Positions 41,247 through 50,390 of a stretch of 64,000 nt of DNA are shown here, in pieces. The stretch is from an uncultured Endomicrobiia bacterium. Lineage in GTDB: Bacteria > Elusimicrobiota > Endomicrobiia > Endomicrobiales > Endomicrobiaceae. The translations under genes and the position numbers were made by a program. The notes under the pieces were generated by a model. That model had not been told where the DNA came from, made no database searches, and was given only the letters and a program-made list of their open reading frames with translations. Numbering within the stretch: position 1 is the stretch's first letter; each line of letters opens with the position of its first letter. The DNA is taken from NCBI GenBank assembly GCA_938040055.1, contig CALHWY010000025.1:62001-126000 (forward strand), written 5' to 3'.

Positions 41247-43358
41247 TTACTGCAAAGCCGAAAAATCCACAAAACTGACAAAAATATTCTTTAAAGAATT
41301 TAAAAGAGCGACCCTGTTCTTTTTAACTTCTTCATCTTTGTCCATTACCATAACTTTTTCAAAAAATTTATCTATCGCGGGCTTCAGCTCAAGCACTTTA
41401 TTGAAAACCTTCTCATATTCGGCCCTCAATATATAATCTTTAACTTCCGCCGCCGCCTTTTTACCGGCGCTGAAAAGCTCCCTCTCGGACATCTCTTTTA
41501 ACAGGCTTTCATTTATGTTTCCGGATATATCGGTATTTTGCTTTTTGGCCTGATTGATAATATTGTTTATCCTCTTGAAAGTTTCGGCTATCGAAGTGAA
41601 ATCCCCTTTCAGTTTGGCGTTTTTCAAAGCGTCAAGTTTGGGGCGTAAAGTCCCGAGAGCTCTCATTCTGTGCGCCTTTGAAGCGCCCACGACCGCCTTT
41701 ACTTCGTCCGGGGCGTAACCTTCGCTTTCCAGAATGCTTTCAATCCTCTGCCAGAAGAATTCTCTTAATCTTTCGACGGCATTTTTAAATCCGGGATTGT
41801 TTTTGACGCTTTCCGGAAGATAATCGAATGCCTTATCCATAGCGCATGCCAGATCCTGCTGCGGAAGATTTTCCATTACCATTCTTATAAAACCTATACC
41901 CGCTCTTCTCAACCCGTAAGGATCGGCCGAACCCGAAGGCTCAAGCCCTATTGAAAAGTTCGCCGCAAGCGTGTCTATTTTATCCGCGGCGGAAATAAGA
42001 AAAGCTATTTTGTTTTCCGGAAGCTTCCCGCCTGCGCTTAAAGGCCAGTAATGCTGTTCGACCGCCTGCGCTATGTCGGCGCTTTCCCCGAGTTTCCGCG
42101 CGTAAATTTTTCCCATAATGCCCTGCAGTTCCGGATATTCGAAAACCATTTCGCTTACAAGATCGGCTTTGGCAAACATTACGGCTTTCGCGAGAATCTC
42201 ATCGTCTATATCCATATGAAATTCACGGTTGAAAAAAGAAGCTATCCGTTTTATGCGCTCGACTTTTTCAAGCACTGTTCCGATATCCTTATGAAAGACC
42301 ACCCCTTTCAGTTTTTCAAAATTTTCCCTAAGCCCTTTTCTCAAATCATTATGATAGAAAAACTCGGCGTCGGCAAGTCTTGCCGCAACGACTTTTTCAT
42401 ATCCCGAACGCACTATATCCTGATTTTTCGAAATGCCGTTTCTGACGCCGACAAAATAATTCGTAAATTTTCCGTCTCTGTCGTTTACGGCGAAACATTT
42501 CTGGCTTTTCTTCATGCAGACCGTCAGCACTTCTTGCGGCAGATCAAGATATTTTTTCTCAAAAGAGCACAGCACCGCGGACGGATATTCGACAAGATAG
42601 TTTATTTCATCTACCAGAGATTCATCCTCTATAATCTTTCCGACGTTTTTTACCGCGGCCGCTATCGTTCTTCTTATTTCATCCTTTCTTTCATTCCGGT
42701 CTACGATGACCGACTTATTTTTCATAATAAGCGGATAATTTTCAGGCGCGTCTATGACTATCACGGAGTTGTCGGACGCGTGAAGACCGATAGTCCGGTT
42801 TGACGCTTTGACGCCGGCCATACGGAATCCTATCACTTTTTTCCCGTAGAGAGAAACTATGCTTCTTATCGGCCTTGCAAACCTGAACTGGCTTTCTTCC
42901 CACACCATCGTTTTCGGAAAAGAGATGTTTTTTATTATTTCGGGAAACAATGCCGAAAGAAGCTTTTCAGTCTTCTCCCCTTTTATTTTTTTAACAAAAC
43001 AGAGATATTCGCCTTTTTCCGTGGTTTTTGTCGAAAGCTTCTCGGGTTTTACCCCGTTTTTATTGGCAAAGCCCGCCGCCGCCTGCGTGAACTTTCCCTG
43101 CGCGTCCTTTGCGGCCTTCAGCGCGGGACCTAAAATTTCTTCAACCCTGTCCGGACTTTTACTCTCAAGCCCGTCTATCATCAGAACAAGCCTTCTGGGA
43201 GTGGCGTAAGTTCTTATTGCCTCATATTTCAGTCCTGCAAAATTCAGCGATTTTGCGGCGAAATCTTCCATCTGCTTTAAAGCCGGTTCTATATATGAAA
43301 CGGGAATTTCTTCCGTTCCTATTTCAAGCAATGCGTTCTTTATATTTTCATTAGTCAT
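41247..43358 (-). CDS. glyS: Glycyl-tRNA synthetase, beta subunit
   Basis: This is the tRNA-recognition subunit of bacterial alpha2beta2 glycyl-tRNA synthetase. The 703-residue product starts NALLEIGTEEIPVSYIEPALKQM and has TYATPRRLVLMIDGL, GFRMAGVKASNRTIGLHA, and FAKADLVSEMVFEYPELQGIMGKIYA. It ends with the anticodon-binding DALRP-type domain (FFEKVMVMDKDEEVKKNRVALLN). The length fits the family. The start overlaps the glyQ stop by eight bases, so the two subunits are co-translated. Confidence 0.97.
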   Translation of the reverse strand: MTNENIKNALLEIGTEEIPVSYIEPALKQMEDFAAKSLNFAGLKYEAIRTYATPRRLVLMIDGLESKSPDRVEEILGPALKAAKDAQGKFTQAAAGFANKNGVKPEKLSTKTTEKGEYLCFVKKIKGEKTEKLLSALFPEIIKNISFPKTMVWEESQFRFARPIRSIVSLYGKKVIGFRMAGVKASNRTIGLHASDNSVIVIDAPENYPLIMKNKSVIVDRNERKDEIRRTIAAAVKNVGKIIEDESLVDEINYLVEYPSAVLCSFEKKYLDLPQEVLTVCMKKSQKCFAVNDRDGKFTNYFVGVRNGISKNQDIVRSGYEKVVAARLADAEFFYHNDLRKGLRENFEKLKGVVFHKDIGTVLEKVERIKRIASFFNREFHMDIDDEILAKAVMFAKADLVSEMVFEYPELQGIMGKIYARKLGESADIAQAVEQHYWPLSAGGKLPENKIAFLISAADKIDTLAANFSIGLEPSGSADPYGLRRAGIGFIRMVMENLPQQDLACAMDKAFDYLPESVKNNPGFKNAVERLREFFWQRIESILESEGYAPDEVKAVVGASKAHRMRALGTLRPKLDALKNAKLKGDFTSIAETFKRINNIINQAKKQNTDISGNINESLLKEMSERELFSAGKKAAAEVKDYILRAEYEKVFNKVLELKPAIDKFFEKVMVMDKDEEVKKNRVALLNSLKNIFVSFVDFSALQ

Positions 43359-44214
43359 TTTTCATATCCTCTTTCTCCGTCATCTTCAAATATTCCTGCG
43401 CGACGTTTCTGGCCAGAGTTCTTACCCTGAGCACATAACCCACTCTTTCCGATACCGATATCGCTCCTCTTGCGTCAAGCAGATTGAATAAATGCGAACA
43501 TTTCATTACGGCGTCATAAGCCGGAAGAGGAAGATTCGCTCCTACAAGTTTATTTACCTGTTCTTCCCACTCGTTAAAATGTCTTTTAAGCATTCCGACA
43601 TCCGCAATTTCAAAATTATACGTCGACCACTGCTTTTCTTCTTCAAGGCGCACTTCTCCGTATGTAACGCCGTCCGACCATTGCAGATCGTAAACATTGT
43701 CTTTTTTCTGCACGTACATCGCAAGCCTTTCAAGCCCGTAAGTTATTTCTACGGTAATGGGGTTTAGGTTGATACCTCCGCACTGCTGGAAATAAGTAAA
43801 CTGAGTCGCTTCCATTCCGTCTATCCAGACTTCCCAGCCGAGCCCCCATGCGCCCAGAGTCGGCGATTCCCAGTCGTCTTCAACGAATCTTATGTCGTGT
43901 TTTTTCGGGTCAAGCCCTATCGCCTTAAGGCTCTCCAGGTAGATCTGCTGTATATTTTTCGGCGAAGGCTTCATAACAACCTGAAACTGGTAAAAAAGCT
44001 GCATTCTGTTCGGGTTTTCCCCGTAACGCCCGTCACTGGGCCTTCTGGAAGGCTCCACATACGCGGCGTTCCACGGTTTTGAACCCAGCGCTCTTAAAAA
44101 AGTGGCCGGATTAAACGTTCCGGCGCCTTTCTCAAGATCATAAGGCTGGCACACAAGGCAGCCTTTTTTTGCCCAGAATTTGTGCAATGTCATAATAATG
44201 TCTTGAAAATTCAT
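43351..44214 (-). CDS. glyQ: Glycyl-tRNA synthetase, alpha subunit
   Basis: This is the catalytic class II subunit, 287 residues. It begins with FQDIIMTLHKFWAKKGCLVCQPYDLEKGAGTFNPATFLRALG and AYVEPSRRPSDGRYGENPNRMQLFYQFQVVMKPSP (motif 2). IRFVEDDWESPTLGAWGLGWEVW and the motif 3 region EITYGLERLAMYVQ follow. It has GGGAG upstream of the ATG and its own promoter at 44255-44284, giving a leader of about 34 bases. No T-box structure fits in that leader. Confidence 0.97.
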   Translation of the reverse strand: MNFQDIIMTLHKFWAKKGCLVCQPYDLEKGAGTFNPATFLRALGSKPWNAAYVEPSRRPSDGRYGENPNRMQLFYQFQVVMKPSPKNIQQIYLESLKAIGLDPKKHDIRFVEDDWESPTLGAWGLGWEVWIDGMEATQFTYFQQCGGINLNPITVEITYGLERLAMYVQKKDNVYDLQWSDGVTYGEVRLEEEKQWSTYNFEIADVGMLKRHFNEWEEQVNKLVGANLPLPAYDAVMKCSHLFNLLDARGAISVSERVGYVLRVRTLARNVAQEYLKMTEKEDMKND

Positions 44215-44254
44215 AAAATCTCCCGATTTGCCCGACTCAAAAATATAATTAATT

Positions 44255-44284
44255 ATTTTAGCAAAATTCGTTTATATTTGTCAT
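44255..44284 (-). promoter_or_regulatory. Promoter of glyQS
   Basis: On the minus strand, ATGACA (44284-44279), 18 bases and TAAAAT (44260-44255) lie 40 bases upstream of the glyQ ATG. This is an ordinary leadered arrangement, unlike the leaderless ones elsewhere in the window. Confidence 0.65.
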
Positions 44285-44301
44285 TTTGCGTTTCGTATCA
44301 A

Positions 44302-45420
44302 TTAAAAAGAGGAAAGTTCCGTTTCTTTCTTTTTGTTTAAATATAAAGTCAGACGCTTGGCCGTATAAGGTCCTATCATAAGTATGACCACAAAACGCAT
44401 TACCTGTACGGACATTATAAAAGCCTTGTTCAGTCCCTGAACTGAAGAAGCGATAATGGCTATGGAATCCGCGCCGCCCGGACTGACGGCAAGATAAGCC
44501 GTAAGAGGATCGATTCCGGAAACCCGGACAAGAACGAAAGAAGCCGCGGCGCATAAAATAATCAAAATAAATATTGAAGCCAAAACTTTAGGAAAAGCTT
44601 TAAAAGCATGCTTTAAAGTCTCTTTGTCAAAACGAAGTCCTATGCTCCAGCCTATAATCACATAAACGGCCGTCAGCATCCACTGCGGCAAAGATATTTC
44701 CAAAATGCCCGTATTAATCAAAACGGCTCCCGAAAACATCGGCAAAAGAAGAGAACCTGCGGGAATACGGAACTTTCTCGCGCTCAAAACGCAGACCGCG
44801 GCGAAGATAAGAGTTAAAATAAAAAATTCCGTTTCCGCCTCGTGTGAAAAAAGAGACCGGAAGGAAAAATGAGGATTTGCGCCGATATCCGCGCCGAAAA
44901 ACCTGGTAACCATGGAAGCGGTTAATGCGACTATAACAACGCGCATATACTGCATAAAAGCCACAAGTCTCATGTCAGCGCCGTAATTTTCGCTGAGTAT
45001 AACCATTGTCATCGCTCCGCCGGGCCATGCCCCCCACACCGCGCTTGTTCCGGGAAGAACTTTTTTAACGGACAGAAAATATCCCATCACAAAACTGCAT
45101 AAAAGCATAAAAAAAACGCAAATAAAAACGGTCAGCCAGTTTCTTAAAATGCTTTGAAGAACCGTCAGGGTAAAAATCCGGGCTATCATACATCCTAAAA
45201 CGCTTTGCGCCGACTGAAAAACCGCGGAATGAACCTTTGCCGGCATTTTTCCGGAAGCGGCGGTAATAATAGCCGCTATCATCGCCCCTGCGAGAGGAGA
45301 AGCCGGGACGCGGCCATAATGCAGAACCGAAACGCAGACAGCCGTCAAAACCGACAGAAAAAACCATTCCTCCGCCTGTTTGAGATATATATTATTTTTT
45401 GCCGATGACATATTTTTCAT
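44302..45420 (-). CDS. AbrB-family (PF05145-type) membrane protein
   Basis: The 372-residue polytopic protein has about ten helices and an internal duplication. Both halves contain a glycine-rich loop: VLPGTSAVWGAWPGGAMTMVILSENYGADMRLVAFMQYMRVVIVAL, and PLTAYLAVSPGGADSIAIIASSVQGLNKAFIMSVQVMRFVVILMIGP. This repeat defines the AbrB/ammonia-monooxygenase-associated family. These are presumed transporters with unproven substrates, not the AbrB transcription factor. It ends close to the glyQ promoter and begins six bases after recO ends, so recO and this gene are co-transcribed. Confidence 0.85.
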   Translation of the reverse strand: MKNMSSAKNNIYLKQAEEWFFLSVLTAVCVSVLHYGRVPASPLAGAMIAAIITAASGKMPAKVHSAVFQSAQSVLGCMIARIFTLTVLQSILRNWLTVFICVFFMLLCSFVMGYFLSVKKVLPGTSAVWGAWPGGAMTMVILSENYGADMRLVAFMQYMRVVIVALTASMVTRFFGADIGANPHFSFRSLFSHEAETEFFILTLIFAAVCVLSARKFRIPAGSLLLPMFSGAVLINTGILEISLPQWMLTAVYVIIGWSIGLRFDKETLKHAFKAFPKVLASIFILIILCAAASFVLVRVSGIDPLTAYLAVSPGGADSIAIIASSVQGLNKAFIMSVQVMRFVVILMIGPYTAKRLTLYLNKKKETELSSF

Positions 45421-45426
45421 AACAGA

Positions 45427-46074
45427 TCAGCCCAGTTTTTTCAGGAAGACGCTCACGGAAGGACGTTTTATATAGTTTGTAATATACGCCTCGACATAAT
45501 TCCATATTTTATTGTCGTCAAAATCGCATATTTTATCCGCTTCATCGCCTGAACAGTTTGAAAATTTTCTTATTCCTCTGGCACTCTCTTCATCAATCAA
45601 AGAGCCGCTGTTTTTCAGATAATCGCTAAAGCCGTAACCCGAAAGCTTGAGAAACCTCAATGCAAAAGACAAAAGAATGCGCTGCGGGCATAAACAGCTG
45701 CCCAGCAGATGCCAGACCCTTACTATAAGCCCGTACTTTTCGGCGTTTTCCATATTTGCGGGGGCAAACTTGTCGCTTATTTCCGCCGCGTATAAAGCAT
45801 AAACGGTTCTTTTGAAATCCGTTTTTACCGGAGTATTATTGTTTACTATGCTTGCTCCCGTTATTCTCGGGCGCATAGACGGATGTTTCAATAAAACCAT
45901 AAACTCGCTTTCAGTAAGCGGTTCCGTAGCGGAAGCGAGTTTTGCTTTGACTTTTTTAGCGCCCGGCACTATAGCCTGAAATTTTCCCCACTCATACGAA
46001 TAAACCGTTATAAGCTTATCCGACTCGGAATATACGCCGCTTTTTAAAACAAGTCCTTTTACACTGTAGTACAT
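45427..46074 (-). CDS. recO: DNA repair protein RecO
   Basis: RecO loads RecA with RecR and anneals single strands in the RecFOR pathway. The 215-residue product has the N-terminal OB-fold (YYSVKGLVLKSGVYSESDKLITVYSYEWGKFQAIVPGAKK) typical of RecO. A helical C-terminal domain includes SFALRFLKLSGYGFSDYL. The four-Cys zinc site seen in many RecO proteins is not evident; only scattered Cys are present. The start is preceded by GGAGACGG. Confidence 0.9.
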   Translation of the reverse strand: MYYSVKGLVLKSGVYSESDKLITVYSYEWGKFQAIVPGAKKVKAKLASATEPLTESEFMVLLKHPSMRPRITGASIVNNNTPVKTDFKRTVYALYAAEISDKFAPANMENAEKYGLIVRVWHLLGSCLCPQRILLSFALRFLKLSGYGFSDYLKNSGSLIDEESARGIRKFSNCSGDEADKICDFDDNKIWNYVEAYITNYIKRPSVSVFLKKLG

Positions 46075-46227
46075 ACCGTCTCCGATTTTACGGTTTAAAG
46101 CGCGGCGCCATGCCCTTATCCGGCAAAATATTTTTACGCAAAAAGCGCCTGCGGCTCTTACGGAACAAAGCCGCGTACATATACCGCAATAAAGCAGAAC
46201 TTTTCCGCCCGTATACGGAATCTTTTT

Positions 46228-47511
46228 TTATTCTTTGTCCGCTCTGTCTTTTGTTTTGCGCAATATTATTCTGTTAATCTGTTTAACGTCCGCGTCCTGT
46301 ATTTCAATTTCAAAATTCTTCCATTTGTTTTTTTCGCCGGTTTTCGGTATGCTTCCGAATATATCCAAAATCCAGCCGTTTACCGTAGCATAATCGTCTT
46401 CCGGAATATCCAGCGACAGTTTATCATTGAGATTTGACACCGATTCCGAAGCCTGGATAAGATAAGAACCGTCTCCAAGCGTTACCACGGTCTTTTCGTT
46501 CATGTCCGATTCGTCATATTCATCCCATACCTCTCCGACTATTTCTTCAATAAGATCTTCTATCGAAGCTATTCCTATCGTGGATCCGAACTCGTCCACA
46601 ACTATTGCGATATGATGATGCCCGGTTTTAAATTCTTTAAGCATTTTGCTTACCTTTGCGTTCTCGGGAACATAATGCACGGGTCTTATCAGATCTTCTA
46701 TCACTATAATATCGGAACTCCTCCAGGCGACGGCTATATCTTTGCCGTAGATTATTCCGACTATATTGTTGAGATTGCCCCGGTAAACGGGAACTCTTGA
46801 AAACTCGGTATCTATAATCCGCTTTATTATATTGTCTTTTCCGTCCTCAAGGTTTACGGCAAAAATTTCGGATCTCGGCACCATAACCTGGGATATTCTG
46901 CGTTCGGAAAAATCCATAATATTGCTTACCATCTCTCTTGAATCGTCGGGAAGAGGAGACGTGTTCTCATTTGAAAGAAGAAAATCTATTTCATCGGCTT
47001 TTACAGACTGGGTTTCTTTCTTTTTAAACAATATCTTTAAAATTCCGTTGGATATGCCGGATAAAAAACCGTTGGCGAAATCCAAAGCTTTGCTGATTTT
47101 AACCGCCGCGGGAAGAACCGCCGCCGCCGTTTTTTCGGAATTGTATCTGGCGAAAGTTTTGGGGAAAATATTGCCGAAGATCAATGCCAAAATTATCGAC
47201 CCTGCCGGAAAAATAAAAGCCAGGTATTTTCCGGACGTTTCACAATTTTGCGCCGCGTCGACGGCAAGAGAAGAAGCTATAATCCCCATGCCGACGAGAG
47301 AAAGATTCATCCCTATCATCATAGTGGTCATGACTTCGTCGGAATGGGTTTCCCAAAAAATTATATAGGAATAATTTTTTATCTGCTTTTCCTTTGCTCT
47401 TCTCAAATACGCGTTTGAAAGGCTTGTTAGGGCCGTTTCCGCCCCGTTAAAAAAGCCGAGAAGGGCAAGCAAAAAAACAAACAGGATGATTTTAATGATT
47501 ATTATTATCAT
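46228..47511 (-). CDS. CorC/HlyC-type hemolysin-family membrane protein (DUF21-CBS-CorC)
   Basis: The 427-residue product has four membrane segments of the DUF21/CNNM domain (about residues 1-190). A CBS pair (about 210-330) has VMVPRSEIFAVN and VVDEFGSTIGIASIEDLIEEIVGEVWDEYDE. A C-terminal CorC_HlyC domain (about 340-420) has DDYATVNGWILDIFGSIPKTGE. The family is linked to magnesium or cobalt efflux; hemolysin is a historical name. Its start overlaps the previous paralogue by four bases. ybeY-corC linkage is common in bacteria. Confidence 0.88.
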   Translation of the reverse strand: MIIIIIKIILFVFLLALLGFFNGAETALTSLSNAYLRRAKEKQIKNYSYIIFWETHSDEVMTTMMIGMNLSLVGMGIIASSLAVDAAQNCETSGKYLAFIFPAGSIILALIFGNIFPKTFARYNSEKTAAAVLPAAVKISKALDFANGFLSGISNGILKILFKKKETQSVKADEIDFLLSNENTSPLPDDSREMVSNIMDFSERRISQVMVPRSEIFAVNLEDGKDNIIKRIIDTEFSRVPVYRGNLNNIVGIIYGKDIAVAWRSSDIIVIEDLIRPVHYVPENAKVSKMLKEFKTGHHHIAIVVDEFGSTIGIASIEDLIEEIVGEVWDEYDESDMNEKTVVTLGDGSYLIQASESVSNLNDKLSLDIPEDDYATVNGWILDIFGSIPKTGEKNKWKNFEIEIQDADVKQINRIILRKTKDRADKE

Positions 47512-48509
47512 TCTTCAAACTCGTATTCGTCAAGAATTTCCCCTACGACTTCTTCTATTATATCCTCCAAAGTTACCATGCCGGTAATATTGTCATTGGA
47601 ATCTTTCACAAAAGCTATATGGGTTTTGCCTCTCTGGAAAGCCTTCAGCAGAGCATTAATCCTTTTGTTTTCGTTAACAAAATAGGGAGGGTTCACAAGA
47701 GAGCGCACAAAGTGCCCTTTGTTTTCCTGCCACGCCCAAAGTATGTCTTTTATGTGTATGTACCCTATTATATTGTCTTTCGTATTCGCATAAACGGGAA
47801 TGCGGCTCCGGGAAGTTTCCACGGCCATATCCAGAAATATTTCCTCGTCCAGCGATATATCCACGGATTCTATTTCGCTTAAAGGCGTCATTATCCTTTT
47901 TACCGACAGATCGCCGAACTTTAAAGTGCGCGCCAGCATGCTGCTTGTGTCTTTATCTATGGCGCCGGCGTGGTCTCCTTCGGAAAGAAGACTTTCAATT
48001 TCTTCCCTGCTGAGAGCGGAAGAGGAAACGGAAGAAGTTTTCGGAGAAAGAAATTCGGTCAGTTTGATCACGGGATAGAGAAAAGGCTTCATTATTTTTC
48101 CAAGGGCGTTAAGTACGGGAACGGAAAAAACGGTTACTTTTTCAGAATTGGAGCGGGCATAAAATTTGGGGGTGATTTCTCCTATTATCAAGACCGTAAA
48201 AGACGTAAGAACCCAGGCTATAAATTCGGCGATATGCCTGTTTACCATAGTAAAAGTTCCGGTCATAACATAAGCGGAAAGAAAGCTTACAAGCATATCC
48301 GCGATGACGTTTACCGTAAGAATTACCGTAAGAAGATAATAAGGAGATTTCAGCCATACGGTTAAGGTGCCTGACAGTTTAGGGTTTTGGGCTATAAGTT
48401 TTTTTACTCTGTATTTCGACAGGCTTGTAATGCCGATTTCCGCAGCGGAAATCCATGTGGAACTCATAAGAAAAAACAGTAAAAAAAGAAAAGCTATGAA
48501 AATAAGCAT
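47508..48509 (-). CDS. DUF21-CBS membrane protein lacking the CorC domain
   Basis: This 333-residue paralogue of the downstream protein has the N-terminal DUF21 membrane domain (MLIFIAFLFLLFFLMSSTWIS..., then EIGITSLSKYRVKKLI). Its CBS pair contains RIMTPLSEIESVDISL and ITGMVTLEDIIEEVVGEILDEYE. The chain stops right after the CBS pair, so the C-terminal CorC_HlyC domain is missing; this looks natural, since the next gene starts at once. The two probably work as a hetero-oligomeric ion transporter (inference). It overlaps ybeY by 16 bases. Confidence 0.85.
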   Translation of the reverse strand: MLIFIAFLFLLFFLMSSTWISAAEIGITSLSKYRVKKLIAQNPKLSGTLTVWLKSPYYLLTVILTVNVIADMLVSFLSAYVMTGTFTMVNRHIAEFIAWVLTSFTVLIIGEITPKFYARSNSEKVTVFSVPVLNALGKIMKPFLYPVIKLTEFLSPKTSSVSSSALSREEIESLLSEGDHAGAIDKDTSSMLARTLKFGDLSVKRIMTPLSEIESVDISLDEEIFLDMAVETSRSRIPVYANTKDNIIGYIHIKDILWAWQENKGHFVRSLVNPPYFVNENKRINALLKAFQRGKTHIAFVKDSNDNITGMVTLEDIIEEVVGEILDEYEFEE

Positions 48510-48907
48510 TGGAAAATTTTATCCTGTCTGTTAAACATTTCGGTTTTATTTTCAGGATCATAGTCGGTATACCCGCAAAGATGCAAAGTTCCGTGTATGA
48601 CAAGATAGGCAAGCTCCCGGCGCCACGTATTGCCGTAACTTTTCGCCTGTTTTTTGGAGCGCTCACGCGATATATATATGTCGCCGATAAACATCTCGGG
48701 AACCACAAGAAACGAGATAACGTCGGTTATTCTCCGCACTTTTCTGTAACGGGCGTTCATTTTCTTTATTTCCGCGTCGCTTACCATTATAAAATTAATC
48801 TGATATTTTTTTATATTTTCCGATTTTAAAGTCATTTCGGCCGCCCGCTTAAGCAAAGGCAAATCTTTTTCCGGGAAACGGATGAAATTTATCTCCTTAT
48901 TTGTCAT
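48494..48907 (-). CDS. ybeY: Endoribonuclease YbeY with altered metal site
   Basis: YbeY is a metal-dependent RNase for 16S rRNA 3'-end maturation and ribosome quality control. The 137-residue product has RRITDVISFLV and the signature HGTLHLCGYTDYDPE. The family consensus is HGxLHLxGYDH, with three zinc His; here the third position is Asp. Asp can bind zinc, so activity may persist, but this is unusual. ATG 48907 is chosen over an upstream ATG because AAGGA sits eight bases away. It overlaps both neighbours in the phoH-pgpH-ybeY-corC run. Confidence 0.88.
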   Translation of the reverse strand: MTNKEINFIRFPEKDLPLLKRAAEMTLKSENIKKYQINFIMVSDAEIKKMNARYRKVRRITDVISFLVVPEMFIGDIYISRERSKKQAKSYGNTWRRELAYLVIHGTLHLCGYTDYDPENKTEMFNRQDKIFQCLFS

Positions 48908-50390
48908 CGTCTTTTTCCTTATATTCGATTCTGGCATGATGTATCCCGATAAGGGAAGATATTACGCTGTTTCCTATCATCTGCAAATCCTTCAAAGTGA
49001 TGGGGCATTCGGAAAACTGTCCGTCCGTAAATTTGTTATTTATTATTTTTTTCACGGTCTCTTTTATTCTCATAGCGCTCGGGTCGTCAAGCGCCCTGCA
49101 GGCCGCTTCGGAAGAATCCGCGATCATCAAAATGGCCGCCACTTTGGTGCGAGGCCTGGGGCCGGGATAGCGGAAATTTTCCATATTCGTGTTTTTATTC
49201 AATTCCAAAGCTTTATGATAAAAGAAATGAATCGTAGTGGTTCCGTGATGCTGTTCAATATTGTCTATTATAGCCTGGTCAAGATTATGCTTTTTCGCCA
49301 AAACCACCCCGTCTTTGACATGCGACGAAAGAATAAGGCTTGACATAGTGGGAGTCAGGGGATCATGAGGATTGGGCCCCGAGCCCTGGTTTTCTATAAA
49401 ATACTGCGGAGCGTTAAGCTTTCCTATGTCATGATAATACGAGCTTACCCTTGCCAGAAGAGAATCCGCACCGATAGCGTCCGCGGCCTGCTCGGCTATG
49501 GCGGCGGTCATCAGGGAATGATGATATGTTCCGGGAGCTTCAAGCATAAGCCTTTTGAGAAGCTTATTGTTAAAATCCGTAAGCTCTATGAGTTTTATGC
49601 TTGTGGTTCTTGAAAAAAACGTTTCAAAAAACGGCATTAATGCAAGAATCAGTATTACGGCGAAAACCGCGTTAAGAATTCCGTAAAGAAGATTTATCCG
49701 ATATGAATGCAAATCATATATTTTCAAAAGGAAAAACATCGTTATAACAATAATATTTACCACAGCTACTCTTAAAAAAACGCCGGTAAAATCCGATCTT
49801 TTTCTTATTTTCCTTATGCCGCTTATTCCCGCAAGCGAACCGCAAAGCATTATAAAGAAAATATCAAAACGCATATCCATAACAAATGCCGCGAACAAAC
49901 TCAATATTATCGTGTAAAGAAGCCCTATTCTTCCCGATAAAAGCATAGCGGACATAACCACAAAAGCCGACACGGGGAAAACTGCGGGATTTAGATACTC
50001 CCGCAGAATCTGAAGGATGAAAAGGGCTATTATAAAAAGAAGACACACCAGCACTACGGCGTCATTGTCTTTAAGTATGTCTTCTTCTTTTCCTTTCGTC
50101 TGCGCGATAAAAAAAGCTGCAACCCCGGACATAAAAATCACCACGGCAAGAACCGTCTCATATCTTAATCCGAAGCGGAAAGAAAGCATAGCCGAGATTA
50201 TCACGAACGTCAAAGAGACGGAAAGTCCTCTGGGTATTTTGATTTCCTTGTTAAGGAGATTTTTCGCGTTTCTTACAGCCGGCCCTTTCGGTTTTGCCGC
50301 CCCCAGCTTTCTGGCGGACAAAATAAGAACGCCCCGCACAAAAAGCTTTATCTTTTCAAAAAAAGCGACTTTATTGTTCTCGCTGTTCAT
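48897..50390 (-). CDS. PgpH-like membrane HD phosphohydrolase, short form
   Basis: The 497-residue product resembles PgpH/7TM-HD proteins, which hydrolyse c-di-AMP. Seven or so membrane helices occupy about residues 55-280. The C-terminal cytoplasmic HD domain has APGTYHHSLMTAAIAEQAA, SYYHDIGKLNAPQYF and NIEQHHGTTTIHFFYHKAL. The large extracytoplasmic 7TMR-HDED sensor domain of classical PgpH is absent; residues before the first helix are only a short cytoplasmic tail. The second ATG (50390) has an AAGG site six bases upstream and is chosen. It overlaps phoH. Confidence 0.85.
   Translation of the reverse strand: MNSENNKVAFFEKIKLFVRGVLILSARKLGAAKPKGPAVRNAKNLLNKEIKIPRGLSVSLTFVIISAMLSFRFGLRYETVLAVVIFMSGVAAFFIAQTKGKEEDILKDNDAVVLVCLLFIIALFILQILREYLNPAVFPVSAFVVMSAMLLSGRIGLLYTIILSLFAAFVMDMRFDIFFIMLCGSLAGISGIRKIRKRSDFTGVFLRVAVVNIIVITMFFLLKIYDLHSYRINLLYGILNAVFAVILILALMPFFETFFSRTTSIKLIELTDFNNKLLKRLMLEAPGTYHHSLMTAAIAEQAADAIGADSLLARVSSYYHDIGKLNAPQYFIENQGSGPNPHDPLTPTMSSLILSSHVKDGVVLAKKHNLDQAIIDNIEQHHGTTTIHFFYHKALELNKNTNMENFRYPGPRPRTKVAAILMIADSSEAACRALDDPSAMRIKETVKKIINNKFTDGQFSECPITLKDLQMIGNSVISSLIGIHHARIEYKEKDDDK

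Noticed and set aside
44215..44254. T-box or other riboswitch upstream of glyQ
   Set aside because: The leader predicted from the promoter is only about 34 bases, too short for such a structure.
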